A DNA stretch of 64,000 nucleotides from Paenibacillus sambharensis (lineage in GTDB: Bacteria > Bacillota > Bacilli > Paenibacillales > Paenibacillaceae): the NCBI RefSeq assembly GCF_003233845.1, contig NZ_QKRB01000044.1, positions 496,001 to 560,000 on the forward strand, given 5' to 3'. Made by a program: the position numbers and the translations under genes. Of this stretch, positions 50,973 to 59,864 are shown piece by piece. Position 1 is the first letter of the stretch. Each line of letters opens with the position of its first letter. The notes under the pieces are model-generated. The model saw nothing but the letters and a program-made list of their open reading frames with translations. It ran no database searches and had not been told where the DNA came from.

Positions 50973-51392
50973 ATGAATTGTCCGGTATGTGACGGCATCA
51001 GAATGAGAGAAGTTGAGAAGGACGGCGTTATGATTGATATCTGTCCGCAGTGTAAAGGGGTATGGCTCGACCGCGGCGAATTGGACAAGCTGATGGGCGG
51101 CGTCCGGGAGATCCGGGAGGAATTCAACCAGTGGCACAACGAGCGGCACAGAGAGCAGAGCGGCGGCCAATATGGAAGCCAAGGCAGCAGCGGCGGCCAA
51201 TATAACCCAACTCCGGGAGGCTACAGCCCTAATCCAGGCGGTTTTGGCGGGAATCAGGGGAATTACAACAACAGCCGTCCAGGGCAGTACGGCAGCCAGC
51301 CGGGCCACGGGCACGGGAACTATAAGGACCCTTACTACGGGAAGAAGAAGAAAAAGAACTTTCTCGACCAATTGGGAGAGCTGTTCGACTGA
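50973..51392 (+). CDS. TFIIB-type zinc-ribbon protein with Gly/Asn/Gln-rich tail
   Basis: 139 residues. The zinc ribbon is CPVCDG...CPQCKGVWLDRGEL (zf-TFIIB family, residues 3-42). A disordered segment rich in G, Q, Y, N and P (about 62-120) leads to a basic patch KKKKK and a short amphipathic end. Function unknown; it may bind nucleic acid. GGGAGG precedes the ATG and a strong terminator follows. Confidence 0.88.
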   Translation: MNCPVCDGIRMREVEKDGVMIDICPQCKGVWLDRGELDKLMGGVREIREEFNQWHNERHREQSGGQYGSQGSSGGQYNPTPGGYSPNPGGFGGNQGNYNNSRPGQYGSQPGHGHGNYKDPYYGKKKKKNFLDQLGELFD

Positions 51393-51406
51393 ACAAAGCC
51401 GGATCC

Positions 51407-51453
51407 GCCAGCTTCAATCAATGCCTGCAAGGGCATGTGAGGCTGGCTTTTTT
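51407..51453 (+). terminator. Intrinsic terminator
   Basis: GCCAGC (51407-51412) pairs with GCTGGC (51442-51447), with an inner TGCC/GGCA stem, followed by TTTTTT. Confidence 0.9.
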
Positions 51454-51497
51454 CTGCTTGAGCAGGAGGACAGGAAATATATAGACCCAGCGATTTG

Positions 51498-51540
51498 TTG
51501 ACAGCAGGACTGCCGCATGGCAAAATGTACACGTGTACAT
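51498..51540 (+). promoter_or_regulatory. Promoter overlapped by a perfect 16-bp operator
   Basis: TTGACA (51498-51503) and CAAAAT (51521-51526) are 17 bp apart. The perfect palindrome ATGTACACGTGTACAT (51525-51540) overlaps the -10 and start region, 36 bp before the LacI gene. Its central CG is typical of LacI-family operators, so negative autoregulation of the whole operon is likely. Confidence 0.8.
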
Positions 51541-51576
51541 GAAAGCGAATACAACTTAGGGTGGTAATCAACAGAT

Positions 51577-52602
51577 ATGGCAACACGCAGTGAGGTGGCT
51601 AGACGGGCCGGGGTTTCCGAGGCGACGGTATCAAGAGTGCTGAACGGTGTCGGACCGGTAAGGGAGGAAACCCGGAAGAAGGTAATGGAGGCAGCGAGGG
51701 AGCTCGGCTATCACCTCAATGCCGTAGCAGCCAGCTTTGCGAGAGGCCGAAGCGGGAACCTTGGGGTGGTGCTTCCGCATGTGCCGAAGGTCCGGCTGTT
51801 CTCTACCTACTACTTCTCCGAAATCTTGAGCGGAATCGGAGAGGCGGTCCGCGAAGGGGGATACGGGCTCCTGCTGCTGCATCGGAGCCCTTCGGAAACG
51901 TATGACTACCCTTCGCTCTTCCACAGCCGCAGGGTCGATGCCTGCATTGTGCTGGGGGCAAGCGATCTGCCGGAGGAGAGGGCCAGCATTGGCTTTGCAG
52001 CCGGACAGGGACTGCCGCTGTGCCTGGTTGACCATGATTATAAGGGGCTGCAGATCAGCTCGGTCGCAGCGGATCACCGCAGCGGAAGCCGGGAAGCGGT
52101 CAGACATCTGCTGGCGGGCGGGTCCAGGAGGATCGGCTTCCTGAACGGCTCACCCCATTATGCAACAAGCAGGCTGCGGCTTGAAGGTTATGCAGATACA
52201 ATGGCGGAAGCAGGAATAACGCTTGATGAACGCCTGCTCTACCAGGGCAATTACAGCCGCAAGAGCGGTTACGAGGCAGCTGGCATCGTTCATAAGGACA
52301 GGATGGCAGGCCGTGTTGATGCGCTCTTCGCGGCTAACGACCGGATGGCAATCGGGGTGATTCAGGGACTCAAAGAGCTGGAGCCGCGTCTGGGGCACTT
52401 CCCGGTTGTAGGCTGTGATGATTCGGATGCCGCACGTCTGTCTGATCCGCCGCTGACTACCGTTCAGGTCCCCTTCTACGACATGGGCCGGCTGGCGGCG
52501 GCAAGTCTGCTGGAACAGCTGGGAGAAGGCGGCAGCGCAGTGTTTCAAGAGGTGCTGCCCACGAGCCTAGTCGTCCGGCAGTCGTCGCAGCCTGTTGTCT
52601 GA
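51577..52602 (+). CDS. LacI-family regulator of the Gfo/ThuA operon
   Basis: 341 residues: HTH MATRSEVARRAGVSEATVSR, hinge LNAVAASFARGRSGNLGVVLP and a ligand-binding domain with the usual VVGCDDSDAA and TTVQVPF segments. It is the first gene before two Gfo/Idh/MocA oxidoreductases and a ThuA-like protein; the 126-base gap to the next gene shows no terminator. Confidence 0.94.
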   Translation: MATRSEVARRAGVSEATVSRVLNGVGPVREETRKKVMEAARELGYHLNAVAASFARGRSGNLGVVLPHVPKVRLFSTYYFSEILSGIGEAVREGGYGLLLLHRSPSETYDYPSLFHSRRVDACIVLGASDLPEERASIGFAAGQGLPLCLVDHDYKGLQISSVAADHRSGSREAVRHLLAGGSRRIGFLNGSPHYATSRLRLEGYADTMAEAGITLDERLLYQGNYSRKSGYEAAGIVHKDRMAGRVDALFAANDRMAIGVIQGLKELEPRLGHFPVVGCDDSDAARLSDPPLTTVQVPFYDMGRLAAASLLEQLGEGGSAVFQEVLPTSLVVRQSSQPVV

Positions 52603-52728
52603 TCATGAAGTCCTTCAGCCTGCAGACGATCGTCCGGCGGGTTACGAATCAAATCCTAAGCGCCGCGGAACAGCAGCATCAGAAGTTTACAAGCAGCGGG
52701 GATAATCAAGTCTAGGAGGAGAAGAATC

Positions 52729-53895
52729 ATGGAGCCAAAAGAAATTCGTGTAGGTATGGTAGGCTACAAGTTTATGGGCAAGGCTCACAGCCAAGCTTAC
52801 AGGGATGTACCGATGTTCTTCCCGGATTCTCCGAAGCCGGTTATGAAGGCAATCTGCGGCCGGGACGCGGAGGCCGTTCGGCAAGCAGCCCGCCAATTCG
52901 GCTGGGAGAGTGCCCTGACGGACTGGCGAGAGCTCGTAAGCCGCAGTGACATTGATGTCATTGATATCAATGCCCCGTCGAACGTGCATAAGGAAATTGC
53001 GATTGAGGCAGCAAGGGCCGGCAAGCATATTTTCTGTGAGAAGCCGCTTGCGCTGTCGCTGGCCGATTCCCGGGAGATGCTGCGGGAAGCCGAGGCAGCG
53101 GGCGTAAAGCACATGGTCGGCTTCAACTACCGGTTCGCACCAGCCGTTCAGCTGGCAAGGAAGCTTGTATCTGAGGGAAGGCTTGGACAGATCTATCATT
53201 TTCGTGCGTGGTTCCTGCAGGACTGGATTCTTGATCCGGACTTCCCGCTTGTATGGCGGCTTGATAAATCGGTTGCCGGTTCCGGCTCGCATGGCGATCT
53301 CGGCGCCCATCTGATCGACTTGGCTCACTTTCTGGTCGGTGACATGTCCGAGGTTATTGGCATGAGCGAAACCTTCGTTAAGGAGCGCCCGATGCCTTCG
53401 TCCATGACAGGTCTCAGTGCCAGCGGCAGCTCGGACGGCCCCAAGGGGCCCGTAACTGTAGATGACGCGACGCTGTTTATGACACGCTTTGCAAACGGGG
53501 CGCTGGGCAGCTTCGAAGCGACCCGGTTCGCCGCCGGACACCGGTGTACGAATGCCTTCGAGATTAACGGCAGCAAGGGCAGCGTGAAATTTGATTTCGA
53601 GCGGATGAACGAGCTGCAGGTTTATTTTACCGGGGATGATGAGGATGTTCAGGGCTTCCGGCGCGTACTTGCGACCGATCCGGCCCACGCCTATATGGAT
53701 GCCTGGTGGCCTGCGGGACATACGATTGGCTATGGCCAGACGTTTACGCATGAGGTGGTTGAGCTGCTGCAGGCGATTGAAGCGAACAGGCAGCCAATAC
53801 CGAATTTCCATGACGGAATCAAATGCCAGGCGGTGCTGGAGGCGGTGGAGCTGTCCATTGATGAGCGGCGCTGGGTTCGAATCGACGAGCTGTAG
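52729..53895 (+). CDS. Gfo/Idh/MocA family oxidoreductase 1
   Basis: 388 residues. The Rossmann N-terminus is MVGYKFMGKAHSQAY, the catalytic region is CEKPLALS, and GSHGDLGAHLIDLAHF carries the catalytic Asp/His. Such enzymes oxidise sugar or cyclitol hydroxyls with NAD(P). TAGGAGGAG precedes the ATG. The ThuA-like gene follows 83 bp later. The substrate is probably a glycoside, sugar or inositol derivative. Confidence 0.93.
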   Translation: MEPKEIRVGMVGYKFMGKAHSQAYRDVPMFFPDSPKPVMKAICGRDAEAVRQAARQFGWESALTDWRELVSRSDIDVIDINAPSNVHKEIAIEAARAGKHIFCEKPLALSLADSREMLREAEAAGVKHMVGFNYRFAPAVQLARKLVSEGRLGQIYHFRAWFLQDWILDPDFPLVWRLDKSVAGSGSHGDLGAHLIDLAHFLVGDMSEVIGMSETFVKERPMPSSMTGLSASGSSDGPKGPVTVDDATLFMTRFANGALGSFEATRFAAGHRCTNAFEINGSKGSVKFDFERMNELQVYFTGDDEDVQGFRRVLATDPAHAYMDAWWPAGHTIGYGQTFTHEVVELLQAIEANRQPIPNFHDGIKCQAVLEAVELSIDERRWVRIDEL

Positions 53896-53978
53896 GATGT
53901 ACGGCGGATTGGCGGAAGGGCTAGGAGCGCAATGGCAGGCTAAGCAGGGAAAGGATACCTGAAGGGAGCGGATTGAAT

Positions 53979-54704
53979 ATGCGCAGGGCATTAATTGTAT
54001 GGGGCGGCTGGGACGGCCATGAGCCGAAGCAGGTCGCAGGTATTTTCCGGGAGCTGCTGGAGAAGGAGCAGTTCGAGGTGGAGGTATCAGATACGCTGGA
54101 GGCATTCGCAGATCGTGACAAGCTGCTGGGACTGGACCTGATCGTACCGGTATGGACGATGGGGCGGATTGAGCAGAAGCTGGTTGACCACGTTTCGGCT
54201 GCTGTCCAGCAGGGCGTTGGCCTTGCCGGATGCCACGGGGGCATGTGCGATGCTTTTCGCGAGAATGTCGATTGGCAGTTCATGACCGGCGGCAACTGGG
54301 TTGCTCATCCAGGCAATGACGGGGTGGATTACACAGTGGAAATCCGGCACAGCACAAGTCCGCTTGTACAAGGCATCGGAGACTTTGCCGTCAAGAGCGA
54401 GCAGTATTACCTGCATGTCGACCCTGCGGTTGAAGTGCTGGCGACGACCCGGTTTCCGGTTGTTCCCGGCCCGCATTCGGCTAACGGCCCGGTTGATATG
54501 CCTGTCATCTGGACGAAGCGCTGGGGAGCCGGCAGAGTCTATTATAATTCGCTTGGCCATGTCGCGGAGATTGTCCGTATGCCGGCCGTGCTGGAGCTGA
54601 TGAGACGGGGCTTCCTCTGGTGTGCGGAAGGCAAAGATGCGGCGAAGGCAGATCAGGGACAAGGCACAGAGATTTATACCGGCATGGCGGACAGCCAGCT
54701 GTAA
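53979..54704 (+). CDS. ThuA-like family protein
   Basis: 241 residues with a glutamine-amidotransferase-like fold: RRALIVWGGWDGHEPKQVA at the N-terminus, LAGCHGGMCDAFRENVDWQ in the centre and KSEQYYLHVDP later. ThuA proteins take part in catabolism of trehalose and related disaccharides (3-keto sugar pathway) with Gfo/Idh/MocA partners, exactly the neighbours here. The start is ATG 53979 after GGGAG, not the in-frame TTG at 53973. Confidence 0.92.
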   Translation: MRRALIVWGGWDGHEPKQVAGIFRELLEKEQFEVEVSDTLEAFADRDKLLGLDLIVPVWTMGRIEQKLVDHVSAAVQQGVGLAGCHGGMCDAFRENVDWQFMTGGNWVAHPGNDGVDYTVEIRHSTSPLVQGIGDFAVKSEQYYLHVDPAVEVLATTRFPVVPGPHSANGPVDMPVIWTKRWGAGRVYYNSLGHVAEIVRMPAVLELMRRGFLWCAEGKDAAKADQGQGTEIYTGMADSQL

Positions 54705-54730
54705 TTTAGCGGACAGGAGAGTACGCTGCG

Positions 54731-55843
54731 ATGAATAAGCTGAAGGCTGGAATTATTGGTACAGGCAATATCAGCGGCATCTATATGCAAAATGGCGGCC
54801 GCTTTGGCTCTATGGAAATTGCCGCCTGTGCTGACCTGGATGTCGAGCGGGCAAAACAAAGAGGGGCTGAATACGGCATTCGCGGCTGCTCGGTGGAGGA
54901 GCTGCTGGCCGACAAGGAAATCGAGATGGTTATTAATTTGACCATACCGCAGGCGCATGCCGCCGTCAGCCTGCAGGCGCTTGAGGCAGGCAAGCATGTA
55001 TACCTGGAGAAGCCGCTCGCGGTAACGCGCGAGGAAGGGCGCCAAGTGCTGGATAAGGCGAACAGCGCAGGGCTGCTGGTTGGAGCGGCACCCGACACCT
55101 TTCTTGGCGGAGGGATTCAAACCTGCATTAAGCTCATAGCTGAAGGTGCCATCGGCATCCCTGTCGGGGCAACGGCCTTCATGATGTCCGGAGGCCACGA
55201 AAGCTGGCATCCCGATCCGGAGTTCTATTACAAGCAGGGCGGAGGCCCGATGTTTGATATGGGACCCTACTACCTGACTGCGCTGATTGCTATGCTGGGG
55301 CCGATCGCCCGCGTGACAGGCTCTGCGCGGATTTCCTTCCCGGAGAGGACGATTACAAGCAAGCCCAAGGCCGGACAGAAAATAGAGGTTGATGTGCCGA
55401 CCCATGTTGCCGGTCTGATCGACTTCGTCTCCGGTCCTGTCGCTACGCTGGTGACCAGCTTTGATATTAAGGGAGGCTCCATGCTGCCGCGGATCGAGCT
55501 GTACGGAAGCGAGGGGACACTGCAGGTGCCGGATCCGAACACATTCGGCGGACCGGTCCTGCTGTGCCGCGCCGGGTCGCGTGAGTGGGAAGAGGTCGCG
55601 CTGTCGCATGGCAGCAGCGATAATGCCCGCGGCATAGGCGCAGCCGATATGGCAGAGGCCATCCGTACCGGACGGAAGCACCGGGCATCAGGCCAGCTTG
55701 CGTACCATGTGCTCGAAGCCATGCATGGCTTTCACGACGCTTCTGAACTCGGCTGCCACTACGGCATGCAGAGCACCTGCGAGCGGCCGGAGCTGCTGCC
55801 AGCCGGCCGTGAGAACGATTTATCCGGATCAGCACGAGGCTGA
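54731..55843 (+). CDS. Gfo/Idh/MocA family oxidoreductase 2
   Basis: 370 residues. NAD-binding AGIIGTGNISGIYMQNGG, LEKPLAVTREEG and the catalytic GPMFDMGPYYLTAL. It is distinct from the first paralogue and 26 bp behind thuA. Together the two dehydrogenases could catalyse the oxidation and reduction steps flanking a 3-keto-glycoside cleavage. It is the last gene before a strong terminator. Confidence 0.93.
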   Translation: MNKLKAGIIGTGNISGIYMQNGGRFGSMEIAACADLDVERAKQRGAEYGIRGCSVEELLADKEIEMVINLTIPQAHAAVSLQALEAGKHVYLEKPLAVTREEGRQVLDKANSAGLLVGAAPDTFLGGGIQTCIKLIAEGAIGIPVGATAFMMSGGHESWHPDPEFYYKQGGGPMFDMGPYYLTALIAMLGPIARVTGSARISFPERTITSKPKAGQKIEVDVPTHVAGLIDFVSGPVATLVTSFDIKGGSMLPRIELYGSEGTLQVPDPNTFGGPVLLCRAGSREWEEVALSHGSSDNARGIGAADMAEAIRTGRKHRASGQLAYHVLEAMHGFHDASELGCHYGMQSTCERPELLPAGRENDLSGSARG

Positions 55844-55872
55844 ATCATGCCTCCAGAGTCCGCAAGACTAAC

Positions 55873-55923
55873 AAAGCCTTCGGCCAGCGCTTGTTAAGCG
55901 CATGGTCCGAAGGCTTTTTTTTT
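55873..55923 (+). terminator. Strong intrinsic terminator of the Gfo/ThuA operon
   Basis: AAAGCCTTCGG (55873-55883) pairs with CCGAAGGCTTT (55907-55917), with an inner GCGCTT/AAGCGC stem and nine T to 55923. Confidence 0.95.
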
Positions 55924-55940
55924 CATCCATAGCACCGAAC

Positions 55941-56102
55941 CTACAGATGCTCCCGGTTCACCTGTTCATTGCGGATCATCTGCTCCAGCTTCTCGATCAG
56001 CCGGTCATGCTCGGGAGGGGATTGACGGAGCTTGAACAGGCTCTTCCTCTTATCCCGCTTCAGCACCTCGAGCATGTATTCCTTCTCCTTCAAGGTAAAC
56101 AT
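55941..56102 (-). CDS. 53-residue charged helical protein
   Basis: A short gene 10 bp after the DUF2500 gene on the minus strand, with GAGGA just before the ATG. It encodes MFTLKEKEYMLEVLKRDKRK, then a strongly charged helix, ending EQVNREHL. It has no membrane segment or cysteine. The close spacing and the length of uninterrupted, codon-typical frame argue that it is real; function unknown. Confidence 0.7.
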   Translation of the reverse strand: MFTLKEKEYMLEVLKRDKRKSLFKLRQSPPEHDRLIEKLEQMIRNEQVNREHL

Positions 56103-56111
56103 CTGTCCTCG

Positions 56112-56528
56112 TCAGCCCCCATTCCGTTCGAACGCGACAAGCCAGTCACCCTGAATGGCGGCGTAGCCTGAGTCCCCTTCAACCAGCAGGCCGTAGAGAT
56201 TCTTCACATCCGCAAATTCCCGGCGCTGCCCATTATCGAACTCGAGCGTGATGTAATAATAGGTGCGCGAGCTGCGGGACGTGGAAGGGTGCATGCTGCC
56301 ATCGGCGCTATGATGGTGATTTGTATTCGTGTGCGAACGCACTTCAGTACGCTTGGCAACGACCCGTGCATAGACAGTCTCCCGCGGGGCATTCTTGTTC
56401 TTCATATAGCGGGCTCCGTTCATGATAATGCCGCCAATAACGACAACGAAACCGATGACCATCAGAATGGGAATGATGGTGAACATCAAGTCGAAGCCTG
56501 CGCCTGGCCCAAAGTCACTGTTAAACAT
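56112..56528 (-). CDS. DUF2500 domain membrane protein
   Basis: 138 residues: one membrane helix near the N-terminus (about 15-36), then a soluble domain with ETVYARVVAKRTEV, TYYYITLEFDNGQRREF and a short His-rich insert (TNTNHHHSADG). It matches the DUF2500 family of unknown function. It is in an operon with the 53-residue gene downstream. Confidence 0.9.
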   Translation of the reverse strand: MFNSDFGPGAGFDLMFTIIPILMVIGFVVVIGGIIMNGARYMKNKNAPRETVYARVVAKRTEVRSHTNTNHHHSADGSMHPSTSRSSRTYYYITLEFDNGQRREFADVKNLYGLLVEGDSGYAAIQGDWLVAFERNGG

Positions 56529-56755
56529 ATAATTTCCTCCAGTCTTGTAACGGCAGCAAGAAGAGCGTGCCTGATGTCTTTTTCATGTTGTACGTATAGA
56601 GAGCCTGTTATGTTCCGTTAAACTGATCGGCTCCATTATACCATGATGCCTTGAATACGAGCCTTAGGCGGATGACAGGACCTGGGGAAACACGAAATGT
56701 TTTGGGAGCTGCCCGCATAAGCATGGGATAAGGAGCCGGACAGGAGGGGTGCGCC

Positions 56756-57592
56756 GTGGCAGGTTGGAGAAGAAAACGCTGGAGAAGCAGGCGGACTGGC
56801 AGGCGGGGCGGCAAGCTGGGCAGACGGAGGCTGTGGCTTCTGGTCATGCTGCTGATGCTGGCCTTTGCCATCCAGTCATTCGTATTTATAGAGCGGAATC
56901 TTAAGCCGCCGCTGATGAACGTCGCCGCGATTCGTGTGAAGCAGATTGCGACGGAATCCATCAATAAAGCGATCTCAGAACAGGTGGCCGGTCACTCCGA
57001 TTTTGAGAAGCTGGTGGAATGGAAGACGAACGGTGACGGTAAAATATCGGGCTTCATGCTGAACTACGGCGAGCATATGCGCATTACATCCGAAACGATC
57101 AATACCGTGCAGAGCATGCTTGGGGAGCTCGGTCAGGTGCCGGAGCATATCCCGGTAGGGCAGGCGCTCGGGAGCGCAATTATCAGCTCGTTTGGACCGC
57201 GGGTCCCGGTACGCTTCGAGCCGGTTGGGGCCGTTAAGGTGGATCTGAATACCCGCCAGACGGATGCGGGCATCAATATGATTCTTGTGGAAGTTTATAT
57301 CCGGATTCAAGCGGAGGTCGCGATCATCATTCCGTTCGATACGAAGCCCGAGATTGTGGAGACCGAAATTCCTGTCTCCTATCTGCTGGTTGTTGGCGAT
57401 GTGCCGATGTACTACTATGACAACAAGGGCAATCCGGTTGGCGGGATGGGACAGGAGCCTCCGAGCATCGCGCTTCCGATGCAGGCGCCTGGAGGAGCCG
57501 CCGGGGAGCCGGGAGCAAGCGAAGGTCACGAAGCGGAGGATAATTCATCAGCAGAGCCGGAAGACCAGTCAGAACAGAATACCGGCGCGTAA
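56756..57592 (+). CDS. yunB: Sporulation protein YunB
   Basis: 278 residues. A very basic N-terminus is followed by a membrane helix (about 28-46), then the conserved IRVKQIATESINKAISEQ and EIPVSYLLVVGDVPMYYY regions. The C-terminal 45 residues are disordered and acidic. YunB is required for normal sporulation in B. subtilis and depends on mother-cell sigma factors. The start is GTG, with GGAGGGG upstream. Its neighbourhood (lytH, lipA, yutD) matches Bacillus. Confidence 0.92.
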   Translation: MAGWRRKRWRSRRTGRRGGKLGRRRLWLLVMLLMLAFAIQSFVFIERNLKPPLMNVAAIRVKQIATESINKAISEQVAGHSDFEKLVEWKTNGDGKISGFMLNYGEHMRITSETINTVQSMLGELGQVPEHIPVGQALGSAIISSFGPRVPVRFEPVGAVKVDLNTRQTDAGINMILVEVYIRIQAEVAIIIPFDTKPEIVETEIPVSYLLVVGDVPMYYYDNKGNPVGGMGQEPPSIALPMQAPGGAAGEPGASEGHEAEDNSSAEPEDQSEQNTGA

Positions 57593-57653
57593 AAAGGAAT
57601 AAGGCGAGTCCATCGTCAACGAGTCCAGCGCGGAGAGCAGCTACAATGATTAT

Positions 57654-57691
57654 CAGCCCTTTACCGGCCTAATGGGGCTGGTAAAGGGCTG
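57654..57691. terminator. Hairpin between convergent yunB and lytH
   Basis: CAGCCCTTTACC (57654-57665) pairs perfectly with GGTAAAGGGCTG (57680-57691), without a T tract. Confidence 0.6.
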
Positions 57692-57728
57692 GCGCAGGTA
57701 AGCTGCAAGGGTGCTGGAGATGCGGGTG

Positions 57729-58796
57729 TTACTTGTTCTTCTGCTTGATCCTGCGCCATTCTTCGCGCTCCCATGCCTTCAGCATAGGGTAGGGATCAAA
57801 GGACCATTCGATCAGTCCACGGTCCCGGTACACCCCGTAATGCAGATGGGGCGGAAACTTGCCCTGGGTGCCGGGCTTGCCGTAGCCTGAACTGCCAACC
57901 CATCCGATCACTGTGCCGGGCTTAATGACATCCCCGACCTTCTGTGTCTTGTCGAAGCCGGACAGGTGAGCATAATAGTGATAGACATTGTCAAGATCGC
58001 GGATGCCGATTCGCCAACCGCCGAATTTGTTCCAGCCCTTGACTTCAATCACTCCGTAGCAGGTGCTGCGGACAGGGACGCCGTAACGGGCAAAAATATC
58101 GGTTCCCTCATGAATCCGGCGGCCGCCCCAGCTTCTCGCTGATCCCCAGGTGCTGCGGTATGAATAGTCGCTTCTTACAGGCAGCGGGAAGGCATGCTCG
58201 TCGAGATCGAGCCGGTCGAAGGCCTCATAAACCTTGGAGAACTGCTGCACCCGCTGAACGGAACGGGTATTGTGATAGTACTCCCATAAGCTGATGGCAA
58301 AGTCGTCAGCTGTTGTGCCATAAGCCAGGATATGGTTGGCAACTGTATATAAGATATCTGTATCATTCGCAGGGTCCGCCAGTCCGTCGCCATCTCCGTC
58401 AAGGCCAATGCCCCCAAAATATCTAAGTGTCGCGGGGGAAGCGGGCTGCTCCTTGTCAGGATTCATCGCGCCGGCCCAGCGCTCGGGGGGGATATAGATG
58501 CCGAGTAAGCCCGCTGGTTTGGGACGGGATTTCGGCCGCGCCTTGGTGAGGGTGCGTTCGTATTGGTCAATGGCGGCCAAATAATGCCACGGAATACCGG
58601 TAATGTCTCCAATCTGCTCAAACAGCTGCTTGCGTAAGACGGCAGGCGGCTCCGCTTTCGGAGCCGGAGCTGCGCCCCCTGGGGCTGAAGCAGCTGCAGC
58701 AGTGCCGCCGGCTGCCAGCGACAGGAGCAGCGCTGCCAGAGCGGCCGCTGCACAGCGGTTCAGGGCCGTAAGTTGTATTTTCCAGATACGCTGCAT
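57729..58796 (-). CDS. lytH: LytH-like M23 peptidase
   Basis: 355 residues with a signal peptide (cleavage near TAAAASA). The C-terminal M23 metallopeptidase domain has HEGTDIFARYG (His and Asp zinc ligands), YHYYAHLSGF and HLHYGVY. LytH of B. subtilis is an L-alanyl-D-glutamate peptidase shaping spore cortex peptidoglycan, and the gene order with yunB and lipA supports orthology. The middle region (about 55-190) has DGDGDG and probably helps substrate binding. Confidence 0.9.
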   Translation of the reverse strand: MQRIWKIQLTALNRCAAAALAALLLSLAAGGTAAAASAPGGAAPAPKAEPPAVLRKQLFEQIGDITGIPWHYLAAIDQYERTLTKARPKSRPKPAGLLGIYIPPERWAGAMNPDKEQPASPATLRYFGGIGLDGDGDGLADPANDTDILYTVANHILAYGTTADDFAISLWEYYHNTRSVQRVQQFSKVYEAFDRLDLDEHAFPLPVRSDYSYRSTWGSARSWGGRRIHEGTDIFARYGVPVRSTCYGVIEVKGWNKFGGWRIGIRDLDNVYHYYAHLSGFDKTQKVGDVIKPGTVIGWVGSSGYGKPGTQGKFPPHLHYGVYRDRGLIEWSFDPYPMLKAWEREEWRRIKQKNK

Positions 58797-58841
58797 GTTG
58801 AATCGTCGCCTCCTTTTATAGCGTTAGCTTACTGCATATCA

Positions 58842-58869
58842 TTGGTTTTTATCCGATTCATGATATAAT
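58842..58869 (+). promoter_or_regulatory. Sigma-A promoter for lipA
   Basis: TTGGTT (58842-58847) and TATAAT (58864-58869) with a 16-bp spacer; start near 58876, 54 bases before the lipA start. Confidence 0.75.
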
Positions 58870-58929
58870 AAGGACACGGATCATTAACAAGGGCGGCTTG
58901 TCCGCTTACAGGAAAGCAGGTCATGGTGC

Positions 58930-59835
58930 ATGAGAACGAAACCACGCAGCAAAGAACCAAAGCCGGACTGGCTTCGCATAAAGTTGGCTACAGACGGCAA
59001 TTATGCCGAAATTAAGGACATGATGCGTTCGAAGACGCTTCACTCGGTATGCGAGGAAGCGCGCTGCCCGAACATATATGAGTGCTGGGCAAACCGTACA
59101 GCCACCTTTATGATTTTAGGCGATATTTGTACACGGGCATGCCGATTTTGCGCTGTCAAGACCGGACTGCCGACGGAGCTCGATCTTCAGGAGCCAGAAC
59201 GCGTGGCGGAAGCGGCCGAGCAGATGGGGCTTCGCCATTGTGTCGTAACCTCTGTAGCGCGGGATGACTTGGCCGATGGCGGGGCATCCATCTTCGCGGG
59301 CACGATCAAGGCGATCCGCGCCAGAATGCCGCTGTGCAGCGTAGAGGTATTGATCCCGGATTTTCAAGGAAACTGGGATGCACTCAAAATTGTCATGGAT
59401 GCCAAGCCGGACATTCTAAATCATAATATTGAAACAGTCGAACGTTTGTCGGACAGGGTTCGTGCCAAGGCCAAATATTCCCGTTCGCTTGAGCTGCTTC
59501 GCAAGGCGAAGGAGCTGCAGCCGGATATCCCTACGAAGTCAAGCATCATGCTTGGAGTCGGAGAAACATGGGACGAGATTATTCAGGCGATGGATGACCT
59601 GCGGGCGCATGACTGCAATATCTTGACGCTTGGTCAATATTTGCAGCCAACGCCGAACCATCTGGAGGTTGAGCGCTATGTTCACCCGGATGAGTTCAAG
59701 GCGCTTAAGGAAGAAGGCATGAAGCGCGGCTTCAGCCACGTGGAATCCGGACCGATGGTCCGCAGCTCCTACCATGCTCACGAACAGGTACAGTCCGCGG
59801 CACAGGCGCAGCCGGCAGGCCGTGCAAACGCATAA
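58930..59835 (+). CDS. lipA: Lipoyl synthase
   Basis: Radical-SAM enzyme inserting two sulfurs into octanoyl groups on lipoyl domains. 301 residues. The auxiliary cluster motif is [12 protein letters not shown] and the SAM cluster motif is CTRACRFC, followed by [15 protein letters not shown] and the C-terminal VRSSYHA. All six cluster cysteines and the RSSYHA serine are present. It is followed 29 bp later by yutD, as in Bacillus. Confidence 0.98.
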   Translation: MRTKPRSKEPKPDWLRIKLATDGNYAEIKDMMRSKTLHSVCEEARCPNIYECWANRTATFMILGDICTRACRFCAVKTGLPTELDLQEPERVAEAAEQMGLRHCVVTSVARDDLADGGASIFAGTIKAIRARMPLCSVEVLIPDFQGNWDALKIVMDAKPDILNHNIETVERLSDRVRAKAKYSRSLELLRKAKELQPDIPTKSSIMLGVGETWDEIIQAMDDLRAHDCNILTLGQYLQPTPNHLEVERYVHPDEFKALKEEGMKRGFSHVESGPMVRSSYHAHEQVQSAAQAQPAGRANA

Positions 59836-59864
59836 CACGACGGATTGGAAATGGGGGCTCATCG

